From CAZYMI01 sp964648505 (GTDB lineage: Bacteria; Pseudomonadota; Alphaproteobacteria; Micavibrionales; Micavibrionaceae): DNA of 32,864 nucleotides. Positions 21,974 through 29,219 of this stretch are shown here, piece after piece. Each line of letters starts with the position of its first letter. The stretch's first letter is position 1. The notes below the pieces were generated by a model. It was not told where the DNA came from. It saw only the letters and a list, made by a program, of their open reading frames with translations, and made no database searches. The DNA lies in the NCBI GenBank assembly GCA_964648505.1, contig CAZYMI010000021.1, positions 1 to 32,864 on the forward strand. The letters run 5' to 3'. The translations under genes and the position numbers were made by a program.

Positions 21974-24630
21974 GCTGCTTCAAGCTGACGAAGGGCATTG
22001 GAAAGCTTGGTTCTAACAGCGTCTGCTTCCGCACGGCGTGATTTTTGTTCGCTGATAATTTCTTCAGGTGCGTTCGCGATAAATTCTTTATTCTCAAGCT
22101 TCTGATTTATTTTGAAGATATCAGATGTTAGTTTTTCAATTTCCTTGCGTAGGCGTGCGCCTTCCTTTGTTAAATCGATGATGTCAGCGATTGGTAAAAT
22201 CAAAGTTGCTTCATCAACTACGGTTAGCACTGCACCTTTTGGCGGAATAGAAATAGCATCAATATTGGCAATACCTGCCATGCGCTTGATAATTTCTTCA
22301 TGCGTACTAAAACATCCAAAAGTTTCTAAGCGGGCGTCCTTAACCAGTAAATTAATTTTAGCGGATGCGGGAACATTCATATCAGCACGTACCGAGCGAA
22401 TTTCTGAAATCACTTTGATGAGCCAGCTAATTTCAGACATCGCGTCTATATCACGCATATCTTGTGAATAAACTGGCCAGTTTGCAGATACCAACCTGTC
22501 CCCCGCCTGGCGGTTGCCAATGGACTGGTACAGCTCTTCGGTAATAAAAGGCATAATGGGATTAAGCATGATATACAGCTGCTCTAAAACCCACGCCGTT
22601 GTTTTACGAGTCTCATCTTTTAAAGCAGTTTCCACATCAGCATTTTGCAAGATAGGCTTGGTAAATTCCAGATACCAATCACAGAAATTACCCCAGATAA
22701 ATTGATACAAAGCCATCGCTGCTTCATTAAATTTGTAAGATTCAATAGCGTTGCTTACGGTTTTTTCTAAATCAACAATCGCACCAATAATCCATTTGTT
22801 TATCGTGCCTTCTGCATCAAGGGGGCTAAACCGTAGATCAGAGACACATTCATTCATGCGGGCATAGCGCGATGCGTTCCAGATTTTGGTTGCAAAATTG
22901 CGATAGCCTTCTACACGATCAACAGAAAGTTTAATATCACGCCCTTGCGCTGCCAGTGCCGTTAAAGTCATACGTAAGGCATCTGCGCCGTAATCATCGA
23001 TTACTTCCAAAGGATCAATAACATTCCCCTTTGTTTTTGACATTTTTTGCCCTGTAGCGTCACGAACAAGCGCGTGGATATAAACTTTTTTAAACGGCAC
23101 ATCGCCCATAAAATGAATACCCATCATCATCATCCGGCAAACCCAGAAAAAGATAATATCAAAACCTGTCACAAGCACTTCGCCAGGGTAATATTTTTTT
23201 AAATCAGGCGTCTCATCAGGCCAGCCTAACGTTGAAAATGGCCAAAGAGCAGATGAAAACCATGTGTCCAGAACATCGGTATCTTGATTGATGCGCGTTT
23301 TTTCGCCGTAATGTTTGTTGGCGGCCAATTGCGCCTCAGCTTCTGTTTCTTCAACAAAAATTGTTCCGTCTGGGCCATACCAAGCCGGAATTTGATGTCC
23401 CCACCAGATTTGACGCGAAATGCACCAGGGTTGAATATTACGCATCCATTCAAAAAAAGTATTCTCCCAGTGCTTGGGAACAAACTGTGTTTGGCCGGCC
23501 TCAACGGCTTCAATTGCAGGCTTTGCCAAAGTCGCGGCATCAGCAAACCATTGATCTGTTAACAACGGTTCCAGAACAATCGATTTTGTTTTCTCGTCAT
23601 AAGGGACGCTATGAGAGATATCATCTGTTTTTAAAAGAAGTTCCTGCGCTTCAAGTTCAGCGAGTAATTTTTTACGTGCCTCAAATCGGTCCAGCCCGCG
23701 ATATTCGGCAGGTGCATTTTCATTTATGCAGGCATTTTTATCAAAGATAGATATCAATGGCAGCTTATGCCTTTGACCAATGGCAAAGTCATTAAAATCA
23801 TGGCCGGGGGTTACTTTCATTGCGCCTGTGGCGAATTCTGGATCCACATAATCATCGGCAATAATAGGCAACAAACGCCCGACAATAGGAAGCACTGCAA
23901 ACTTACCAATCAGTTCCTTATAACGTTCATCATCAGGATGAACAATAATAGCAACATCCCCCAGCATCGTTTCAGGTCGCGTTGTGGCGATAGTGATAAA
24001 TCGTTCCTGCTGCCCTTCAATAGGGTAGCGAATATGCCACATATGGCCTTTCACATCTTTTGAATGCACTTCAAGATCTGAAAGTGCCGTGTGCATTTTA
24101 GGATCCCAGTTAACAAGGCGCTTGGCTTTGTAAATAAGCCCTTCTTTATAAAGCCTGACAAAAACTTTTCGTACCGCTTTTGAAAGGCCTTCATCCATTG
24201 TAAAGCGTTCGCGCGACCAATCACAGGTTGCGCCCAAACGACGCAGCTGATTAAAAATCTGCCCGCCACTTTCTGCTTTCCATTCCCACACTTTATCAAT
24301 GAATTCGCTACGCGAAAAATCGCTTCTGGATTGCCCCTTGGCTGCGAGCTGTCGTTCAACCACAATCTGAGTTGATATACCGGCATGATCGGTCCCGGGG
24401 AGCCATAATGCATCGCAGCCCTTCATGCGCTGATAACGGGTTAAAATATCCTGCAGGGTCATTGTTAAGGCATGTCCCATATGAAGTGCACCCGTGACAT
24501 TGGGCGGCGGCATCATAATAACATGGGGCTTTAAATTGCCTTCAGGCTTTGCATGAAAGGCGCCAGATTGTTCCCATACACGGTAATGCTTGGCTTCAAC
24601 ATCGCCGGGAATAAATGTTTTTTCGATCAT
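21970..24630 (-). CDS. valS: Valyl-tRNA synthetase
   Basis: An 886-residue class I aminoacyl-tRNA synthetase. It shows the HIGH-type motif in PPPNVTGALHMGHA (HMGH at 50-53), the editing-domain segment TTRPETMLGD near 212, the tryptophan-rich WCISRQIWWGHQIPAWYG, the KMSKT motif (Lys529-Thr533) and a C-terminal coiled-coil arm (LTKEGARLRKEIEKL onward, ~820-886). The length is normal for bacterial ValS. It lies 9 bases after the popZ-like gene, an order common in alphaproteobacteria, and its 3' end overlaps the convergent lysozyme gene by 4 bases. Confidence 0.97.
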   Translation of the reverse strand: MIEKTFIPGDVEAKHYRVWEQSGAFHAKPEGNLKPHVIMMPPPNVTGALHMGHALTMTLQDILTRYQRMKGCDALWLPGTDHAGISTQIVVERQLAAKGQSRSDFSRSEFIDKVWEWKAESGGQIFNQLRRLGATCDWSRERFTMDEGLSKAVRKVFVRLYKEGLIYKAKRLVNWDPKMHTALSDLEVHSKDVKGHMWHIRYPIEGQQERFITIATTRPETMLGDVAIIVHPDDERYKELIGKFAVLPIVGRLLPIIADDYVDPEFATGAMKVTPGHDFNDFAIGQRHKLPLISIFDKNACINENAPAEYRGLDRFEARKKLLAELEAQELLLKTDDISHSVPYDEKTKSIVLEPLLTDQWFADAATLAKPAIEAVEAGQTQFVPKHWENTFFEWMRNIQPWCISRQIWWGHQIPAWYGPDGTIFVEETEAEAQLAANKHYGEKTRINQDTDVLDTWFSSALWPFSTLGWPDETPDLKKYYPGEVLVTGFDIIFFWVCRMMMMGIHFMGDVPFKKVYIHALVRDATGQKMSKTKGNVIDPLEVIDDYGADALRMTLTALAAQGRDIKLSVDRVEGYRNFATKIWNASRYARMNECVSDLRFSPLDAEGTINKWIIGAIVDLEKTVSNAIESYKFNEAAMALYQFIWGNFCDWYLEFTKPILQNADVETALKDETRKTTAWVLEQLYIMLNPIMPFITEELYQSIGNRQAGDRLVSANWPVYSQDMRDIDAMSEISWLIKVISEIRSVRADMNVPASAKINLLVKDARLETFGCFSTHEEIIKRMAGIANIDAISIPPKGAVLTVVDEATLILPIADIIDLTKEGARLRKEIEKLTSDIFKINQKLENKEFIANAPEEIISEQKSRRAEADAVRTKLSNALRQLEAA

Positions 24631-24639
24631 GGGGGCAGT

Positions 24640-25263
24640 TTAGTCGTCTCTGGCGCGACGAGCAAGCTTTTCAAGTTCTTCTTGCACAGCACGTTCAACA
24701 ATACGTGGCACGTTTTTATCGATCCAATCACGCAGCATGGGCTTTAGAATATCGCGCACAATTTCTTCAAGTGAAGGGCCCGAAGCAGCCCTTACACCAG
24801 AAGGTTTTTCAATAAGAACGTTTTCAGCAAGCTTAGCAAAAGCACCCATCGTTGCTGCAGCTGCGCTGTCAGAAAAAATTCCATCTTCACCATCAACACC
24901 CTGTGCTTCTTGTACGGAAACAGAAGGCACTTCAATAAATTGGTCTGGGTCTGGCTTAACAATTTCTGGCTTAGTCGGTTCTGGTTCAGTGAATTCAATA
25001 ATATCATCAGGCTGAGACATGGGTTCAGCAGCAGGGGCTATCTGGGGCGCCTGTTCAATCATCTCTTCAGTCAGATTTAAAATTTCATCGTCTTCTTCCT
25101 CAAGATCAACGTCAGGGGCAGCCTGCGCCGGCATTGTCGCAGACGTCGGCGCAGCAGAAGCTGCTTTTGCAGGATCGTCATCATCTGAAATAATCTGGCG
25201 AATAGAAGCCAGAATTTCTTCGATTGACAGGTCTTGCGGTTGTTCTTGAGTTTCTGTGGTCAT
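24640..25263 (-). CDS. popZ: PopZ-like (DUF2497) polar organising protein
   Basis: A 207-residue acidic protein with the three-part PopZ layout. An N-terminal helix LSIEEILASIRQIISDDDD (13-31) is the partner-binding region. A long Pro/Glu/Asp-rich disordered middle spans ~32-150. The C-terminal oligomerising helices are SLEEIVRDILKPMLRDWI (near 164-181) and PRIVERAVQEELEKLARR. In Caulobacter PopZ forms a polar condensate that anchors the chromosome origin and cell-cycle kinases. Its place just upstream of valS supports the assignment. TTGACA at 25300-25295 with weak CAAACT 17 bases downstream may give it a promoter of its own. Confidence 0.85.
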   Translation of the reverse strand: MTTETQEQPQDLSIEEILASIRQIISDDDDPAKAASAAPTSATMPAQAAPDVDLEEEDDEILNLTEEMIEQAPQIAPAAEPMSQPDDIIEFTEPEPTKPEIVKPDPDQFIEVPSVSVQEAQGVDGEDGIFSDSAAAATMGAFAKLAENVLIEKPSGVRAASGPSLEEIVRDILKPMLRDWIDKNVPRIVERAVQEELEKLARRARDD

Positions 25264-25316
25264 GTTCTCTAAGTTTGGCCGATCCAGCCCTTCTTGTCAA
25301 AGCGGGATTTTGCGGC

Positions 25317-26714
25317 TCAGGGGGCCTTATCCCCAGTCGTGTCAGGGGTTAAGTAAGGCATATTTTCAGCATTGAGAAGCCCTAAAGCCGAAGCAAGGGC
25401 AAACTGAGCCACAATTTCATTGCGTTTTGCGTTAATAAAAGAGGTCTGCGCATCAAGGACTTCCTGATCCGCATCCAGCGCATCAAGAATAGTCCTATCC
25501 CCCAGCTCAGCTTCCTGACGAACGCCATTTTGTGCAATTTCTGCTGATTCAACCTGCACTTCTCGGGACTGAATTTCAGCTACGGCTGCCGCCAGATTTT
25601 CGAAAGCGGCCGTTGATTCCTCCCGCGCTGATCTTTCAGCTTCATTAATTTCAATCAGCCGTTGGTTGGCAATCTCGCGCGCCTGTTTGACCCGAGAGCG
25701 GATCGCACCCCCTTCGTATAAAGGCATGGACGCAACAACCCCAATCGATTGCTCGCGCGCTTCATCATAAAAACCTGGCTGAGGATCAAAAGTTTTTGTT
25801 GCATCTCCCCGCAAAGATATTTGTGGTAAAAGCTCTCCCCTGACGCTGCTGATTTGTTCTAAAGCAGCATTATGCGTAAACATGGCACCATGAACATCCG
25901 GATTATTTTTTTCTGCGATCTGGGCAGCCAGCTCAACATCTTTTGGTAAATCAAAATCAATCTTTGGTAATTTAAGACCTTCAGGTTGAAAACCGACAAG
26001 CTGTTCAAACCGTGCACGCGACACGCGCAAATTGCCTTTTGCAGTCGTTAAATCAGCATCAGCTCGGGCGAGCCTAAATTCAGATTGCGAAACATCTGTA
26101 CGGGTTAAATCACCCACATCATAGCGATCACGGGTCGCTTTAAGCTGACGGGCTACAAGTTTTTTATTATTTTCATTAAGCTTAACTAAGGCTTCATCGC
26201 GCAAAACATCCATATAGGCCTGCGCGGTCAGAAATAAAATTTGCCTTTCAACGCTACGCAGATCGGCACGGGCCGCATTAATCAGTTCATCCGCACGGCG
26301 CAATTCAGCAAAGGTAGTGCCTCCACGAAATAAAGGTTGGTCCAATTCAACCCCTGCTGACTTCGCGGTTGTGGTACCCCCGCCATTTGAAAAATTCTGG
26401 TTCGTCCCGCCCCCGCCTTCAACTTCCTGATCTGAATAAGTAACCGAGCCATTAACATCAACTTTTGGCAAATAGCCTGACTGGGCAATCCCTTTGTTTT
26501 TCATGACCGCTTTAAGGGACGCACGCGCTGCCAGAATAGAAGGGTTTTTTTGATAAGATTCCCTTAAAATATCTTTTAAATCCATGGATCTTTCTGATTC
26601 TAAATCCAAAAGCTTCTCAACTTCCTTTGGGCCGCCAGGCTTTTCATTTTGTGCAAAAACCTGCCCCGAAATCAGCACCGAAAAAGCAACAGAAGCAAAT
26701 AAAAAATTCCTCAT
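25317..26714 (-). CDS. tolC: TolC-family outer-membrane efflux/secretion protein
   Basis: A 465-residue precursor with a signal peptide ending SGQVFAQ (about residue 22). It then shows two TolC-type repeats: long helical hairpins such as LTAQAYMDVLRDEALVKL and TAKGNLRVSRARFEQLVG, strand PLFRGG (near 130), and the second-half strand MPLYEGGAIRSRVKQAREIANQ. It forms the outer-membrane channel of type I secretion or RND/MFP efflux systems; no inner-membrane partner is encoded here. ATG 26714 overlaps the rhodanese stop (TGATG); GTG 26717 is one codon upstream. Confidence 0.94.
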   Translation of the reverse strand: MRNFLFASVAFSVLISGQVFAQNEKPGGPKEVEKLLDLESERSMDLKDILRESYQKNPSILAARASLKAVMKNKGIAQSGYLPKVDVNGSVTYSDQEVEGGGGTNQNFSNGGGTTTAKSAGVELDQPLFRGGTTFAELRRADELINAARADLRSVERQILFLTAQAYMDVLRDEALVKLNENNKKLVARQLKATRDRYDVGDLTRTDVSQSEFRLARADADLTTAKGNLRVSRARFEQLVGFQPEGLKLPKIDFDLPKDVELAAQIAEKNNPDVHGAMFTHNAALEQISSVRGELLPQISLRGDATKTFDPQPGFYDEAREQSIGVVASMPLYEGGAIRSRVKQAREIANQRLIEINEAERSAREESTAAFENLAAAVAEIQSREVQVESAEIAQNGVRQEAELGDRTILDALDADQEVLDAQTSFINAKRNEIVAQFALASALGLLNAENMPYLTPDTTGDKAP

Positions 26715-27034
26715 CACTCATACCTTCTGACTTTTTGGTCCACATCAATAGACCAGCTATCGATACCGCCTTTAACGCTGCGGACCCCTTCAAAACCATT
26801 AGCCTGAAGAATATCAGCGGCCATCTGCGAACGCCTTCCATGATGACAGAGCGTGACTACAGGCCTATCAACAGGAACACTGCTAATCTGGTTTTGCAAA
26901 TCAGGTAAAGCAATCACATAAGCGCCTTGAACGCAGGCTGTTTTAACTTCTTCCGGGTTACGTACATCCAATAAAGTAATAAGCCCCTCGTCGAGAAGTT
27001 TTTTTGTTTCACGCGCTGTAATTTCTGGCACCAT
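26714..27034 (-). CDS. Single-domain rhodanese-like protein
   Basis: A 106-residue rhodanese domain: MVPEITARETKKLL start, LLDVRNPEEV (near 21-30), and the active-site loop LCHHGRRSQMAA with the catalytic Cys, then VKGGIDSWS. Such proteins carry persulfide sulfur or act as sulfur-relay or redox modules. The usual Arg after Cys is His here (CHHGRRS), which is common in small bacterial members. I chose ATG 27034, one base after the pcm stop, rather than a longer start inside pcm. It is coupled to tolC by a 1-base overlap. Confidence 0.88.
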   Translation of the reverse strand: MVPEITARETKKLLDEGLITLLDVRNPEEVKTACVQGAYVIALPDLQNQISSVPVDRPVVTLCHHGRRSQMAADILQANGFEGVRSVKGGIDSWSIDVDQKVRRYE

Positions 27035-27035
27035 C

Positions 27036-27689
27036 TTAAAAAACAAACTTCTGTTCAGGTTCAAAGCCGGGTAAATAAGGCGCGCATGCTTCAAAAAGAA
27101 CGCGAGAAGAAACAATTCCTCCGGTATTTTTTAAGTAATATATAACCTGTCCGGAAGGTAAATCTGACGCCATTTGAACAGCAACCAGACGCCCCCCTGG
27201 CTTAAGAGCGTTCAGTAAGTTTTTTGGAACAGTCTCGCAAGCGCCGTTTAAGATGATGGCGTCAAAAGTTTCTGGCTGAAACGTTAAACTGTCTGTTGTG
27301 GCGATGTTTTTCTCACACCCCGCAGCCTTCCAACTTTCATTTGCTTGTGATTGCAAAAGCGCGTCCGGTTCATAAGATGTTACATGGTTGCATATCTTTG
27401 ATAAAACTGCCGCGCTATACCCTGCACCACCCCCAATATCAAGAACATGATCTGTACTGCATAGCGATAGCGCCTCAACCATTCGTGCAAATAAAACGGG
27501 TTCCATTAAAAATCGAGTTGGGCTGATTTGAATGCCATCATCCATGTAGCAATGGGCGCGATCAGTCTCGGGAACAAAAAGTTCGCGGGGCAGTACACGA
27601 AAGGCATTCAAAATAGCTTCAGAAACCACTCCGTTAGGATAAAGCTGGCTAATCACCATATTATTGCGCGCTGAGGAGAAGTCGGTCAT
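27036..27689 (-). CDS. pcm: Protein-L-isoaspartate O-methyltransferase-like protein
   Basis: A 217-residue SAM-dependent methyltransferase of the Pcm family. RNNMVISQLYPNGVV at the start, FVPETDRAHCYMDDGIQISPTRFLMEP (the Pcm entry region with a divergent Ser/Thr), HVLDIGGGAGYSAAVLS (motif I, near 80-96), FDAIILNGACETVP and LKPGGRLVAV. Alphaproteobacteria often carry this version upstream of tolC. Motif I reads GGGAGY instead of GTGSGY, so strict isoaspartate repair activity is not certain. The start at 27689 has AGAGG at a good distance; a longer start at 27761 has no support. Confidence 0.88.
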   Translation of the reverse strand: MTDFSSARNNMVISQLYPNGVVSEAILNAFRVLPRELFVPETDRAHCYMDDGIQISPTRFLMEPVLFARMVEALSLCSTDHVLDIGGGAGYSAAVLSKICNHVTSYEPDALLQSQANESWKAAGCEKNIATTDSLTFQPETFDAIILNGACETVPKNLLNALKPGGRLVAVQMASDLPSGQVIYYLKNTGGIVSSRVLFEACAPYLPGFEPEQKFVF

Positions 27690-27798
27690 AAAATAGGCCT
27701 CTGAAATAATTGACTTTTCTAAGGTTTTATATAGCGTCTTTTCATGGTTTTGGCTAGCCAAGCATAAAAAAGGATGCTAACAAGTGCCCTACAAGGAT

Positions 27799-27872
27799 GG
27801 CGCGGTGGCCGAGTGGTTAGGCAGAGCTCTGCAAAAGCTTGCACGCCGGTTCGATTCCGGCTCGTGCCTCCA
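27799..27872 (+). tRNA. tRNA-Cys (anticodon GCA)
   Basis: A 74-base cloverleaf including an encoded CCA. The 7-bp acceptor stem pairs GGCGCGG with TCGTGCC (two wobble pairs). The anticodon stem GAGCT/AGCTT carries the loop CTGCAAA with anticodon GCA, and the T arm is GCCGG-TTCGATT-CCGGC. The discriminator base is T(U), as expected for tRNA-Cys. It stands alone, between pcm (divergent) and the envelope island. I see no copy of its 3' end nearby that would mark an integrated element. Confidence 0.97.
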
Positions 27873-27959
27873 ATTTACCTGTTTCTCACTCTATAAACAG
27901 CTGGATAGACAGCTGGAACTCGAAGAAATTTTTGTGAAACTAGTAAGAAGATTCTGACA

Positions 27960-27984
27960 TGCACTCTATTTTATACAGAGTGCA
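27960..27984. repeat. 8-bp inverted repeat between tRNA-Cys and the lipoprotein gene
   Basis: TGCACTCT (27960-27967) and AGAGTGCA (27977-27984) are perfect complements around a 9-base AT loop. It begins 7 bases past the stop of the minus-strand lipoprotein gene, so it may protect or end that transcript, but it has no T-tract on either strand. An operator-type site is an alternative. Confidence 0.5.
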
Positions 27985-27990
27985 GCCGTA

Positions 27991-28503
27991 CTAGCGCGGT
28001 GCTGGTATTTGCGTACCTTGCTGACCAGATTGGCTTGAAATTGAAGCCAAATCGCACACAACTCTTAAACTGCGATCTGGATTCACAACAGATAAGCAAG
28101 GGCCTTCCCCGCTTTGCGCGGCAAGATTACGCAAAGCACGTTCATACCGAAAAGAAGGAACAGATGTTGCAAGACCTGTAAGAATTCTTTGTGCGCTCTC
28201 AGGATTTGATTTTTCAATATCGCGCAAAGCAGCTGCCACGATTAACTCAGCAACAAAGCGGTCATTCGGTCTTGACTCAGTTGCATTTAAAAGAACGCTT
28301 ATCTGTTTTTCTTTGGCGCATTCATCGTCAAATACGCTATGACGACCTTTATTATCAGGGAAAATACAGGCTGCGCTGTTTGTTGTAGCAACATGTCTGA
28401 TTGATGGCGTGGCGCAACCCGATAAAAGAGCTGTGCTGCAAAGCATGAAAGGCACTGAAATAGCTGTAACTCTCGCTCTGATTTTTGAAGAAATATTTAT
28501 CAT
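27991..28503 (-). CDS. Predicted lipoprotein of unknown function
   Basis: A 170-residue protein with a lipoprotein signal peptide: basic start (KIRAR), hydrophobic core and lipobox LLSGC with the acylated Cys at residue 29. The mature part has four further Cys residues (in AACIF, DECAK, GPCLS, VVCDL), which could form two disulfides, and ends in a Ser/Gln-rich tail. The middle (RFVAELIVAAALRDIEKS, NPESAQRILTGLA) looks helical, perhaps a degenerate repeat. I recognise no family. No Shine-Dalgarno sequence is visible, and promoter-like elements lie only a few bases upstream of the ATG. Confidence 0.75.
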   Translation of the reverse strand: MINISSKIRARVTAISVPFMLCSTALLSGCATPSIRHVATTNSAACIFPDNKGRHSVFDDECAKEKQISVLLNATESRPNDRFVAELIVAAALRDIEKSNPESAQRILTGLATSVPSFRYERALRNLAAQSGEGPCLSVVNPDRSLRVVCDLASISSQSGQQGTQIPAPR

Positions 28504-28514
28504 GGTGCGTAGCC

Positions 28515-28539
28515 TATATAAATTATGTAATTATGTCAA
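28515..28539 (-). promoter_or_regulatory. Candidate promoter very close to the lipoprotein start
   Basis: On the minus strand TTGACA (28539-28534) is followed by TATATA (28520-28515) at a short 13-base spacing, or TATAGG at 15. Transcription would start about 5 bases before ATG 28503, giving a near-leaderless mRNA. Confidence 0.35.
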
Positions 28540-28542
28540 CTA

Positions 28543-29154
28543 TTATAATCGTAAAGACTGTAAATAATTTACTGTTACAGCCACATCTGTGCTTTCAGGC
28601 ATAACAATAAAATAAGGTCTGCCGCCTTTACTGCTGGTGTGCGTATTCACGAAGTTATAAACACGATCAAAATCAGGATTGCTCAAATTTACACATCCAT
28701 TACTGATGCGGTTATCTGCTGGCGATGCGCTTGCCAGCCTTTGCGGGCGCCTTTGGGCGGGGCTGTGGGTCCAAAGCCCATGAATACTATCGCATTCGGT
28801 AAAAGTATCATTACAGTCAAAATGAATAACGGTTGCGCGGTAAAATGCCTTATATGCTTTTGTATCCGTCATAGGCAAAAGGCTTGAAAAAACACTGGCT
28901 GCAGTGCCCGCCGATTCAACGGGCAGATCATCACCGATCTGACTTCCCAGAAGGGCTGGAAAATTGGCAACAATTCTGCTCCCTTCTACTAGATAAAAAC
29001 GAGCATCGTTTTTATCTAAAATCATGTAATTTTCTTCCCCCAGGCTATCCATATAACCTTGTGTCGCCTCAACTTGCGCAGGAGTGGCCTGCGCCATACC
29101 AGCGGGCGTAAAAGCGAATATGAGGGATGTGACAGATTTCTTAAAACTTACCAT
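28543..29154 (-). CDS. YkuD-type L,D-transpeptidase-like exported protein
   Basis: A 203-residue protein with a signal peptide-like start (MVSFKKSVTSLIFAFTPAGMAQA, cleavage near 22). The catalytic region is SIHGLWTHSP (His125, His130) followed by PADNRISNGCVNLSNPDFD, with Cys154 as the expected nucleophile of the [S/T]xGCxN YkuD motif. The spacing between the His and Cys elements is longer than the textbook pattern, but the RLAS...DNRIS-x-GC-x-N arrangement is a known variant of the family. Such enzymes crosslink peptidoglycan or attach proteins to it in the periplasm. It lies between two other exported proteins. Confidence 0.8.
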   Translation of the reverse strand: MVSFKKSVTSLIFAFTPAGMAQATPAQVEATQGYMDSLGEENYMILDKNDARFYLVEGSRIVANFPALLGSQIGDDLPVESAGTAASVFSSLLPMTDTKAYKAFYRATVIHFDCNDTFTECDSIHGLWTHSPAQRRPQRLASASPADNRISNGCVNLSNPDFDRVYNFVNTHTSSKGGRPYFIVMPESTDVAVTVNYLQSLRL

Positions 29155-29173
29155 ATTACTTTCTCAGAGAAAC

Positions 29174-29204
29174 AAAAAAACCGGTCTATTATGACCGGCT
29201 TTTT
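29174..29204 (-). terminator. Rho-independent terminator, possibly bidirectional
   Basis: A 6-bp GC-rich stem (CCGGTC/GACCGG, 29181-29186 with 29093+100=29193-29198) with loop TATTAT is flanked by seven A on the left and five T on the right. Read on the minus strand it ends in seven T, 22 bases after the stop of the Asn/Gly-rich gene. This separates that gene from the L,D-transpeptidase gene. Confidence 0.85.
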
Positions 29205-29219
29205 ATAAGCGTTTTTTTA

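Noticed and set aside
23361..23750. 129-codon plus-strand frame (and several others) inside valS
   Set aside because: They lie antisense to conserved ValS sequence and have no ribosome-binding site or family resemblance.
27035..27115. Longer start for the rhodanese gene inside pcm
   Set aside because: The extra 27 residues are not rhodanese-like, and ATG 27034 follows the pcm stop by one base.
27799..27990. Integration site at tRNA-Cys
   Set aside because: I found no repeat of the tRNA 3' end in the window and no integrase. The short direct repeat ACAGCTGGA near 27898-27917 is too small to support it.
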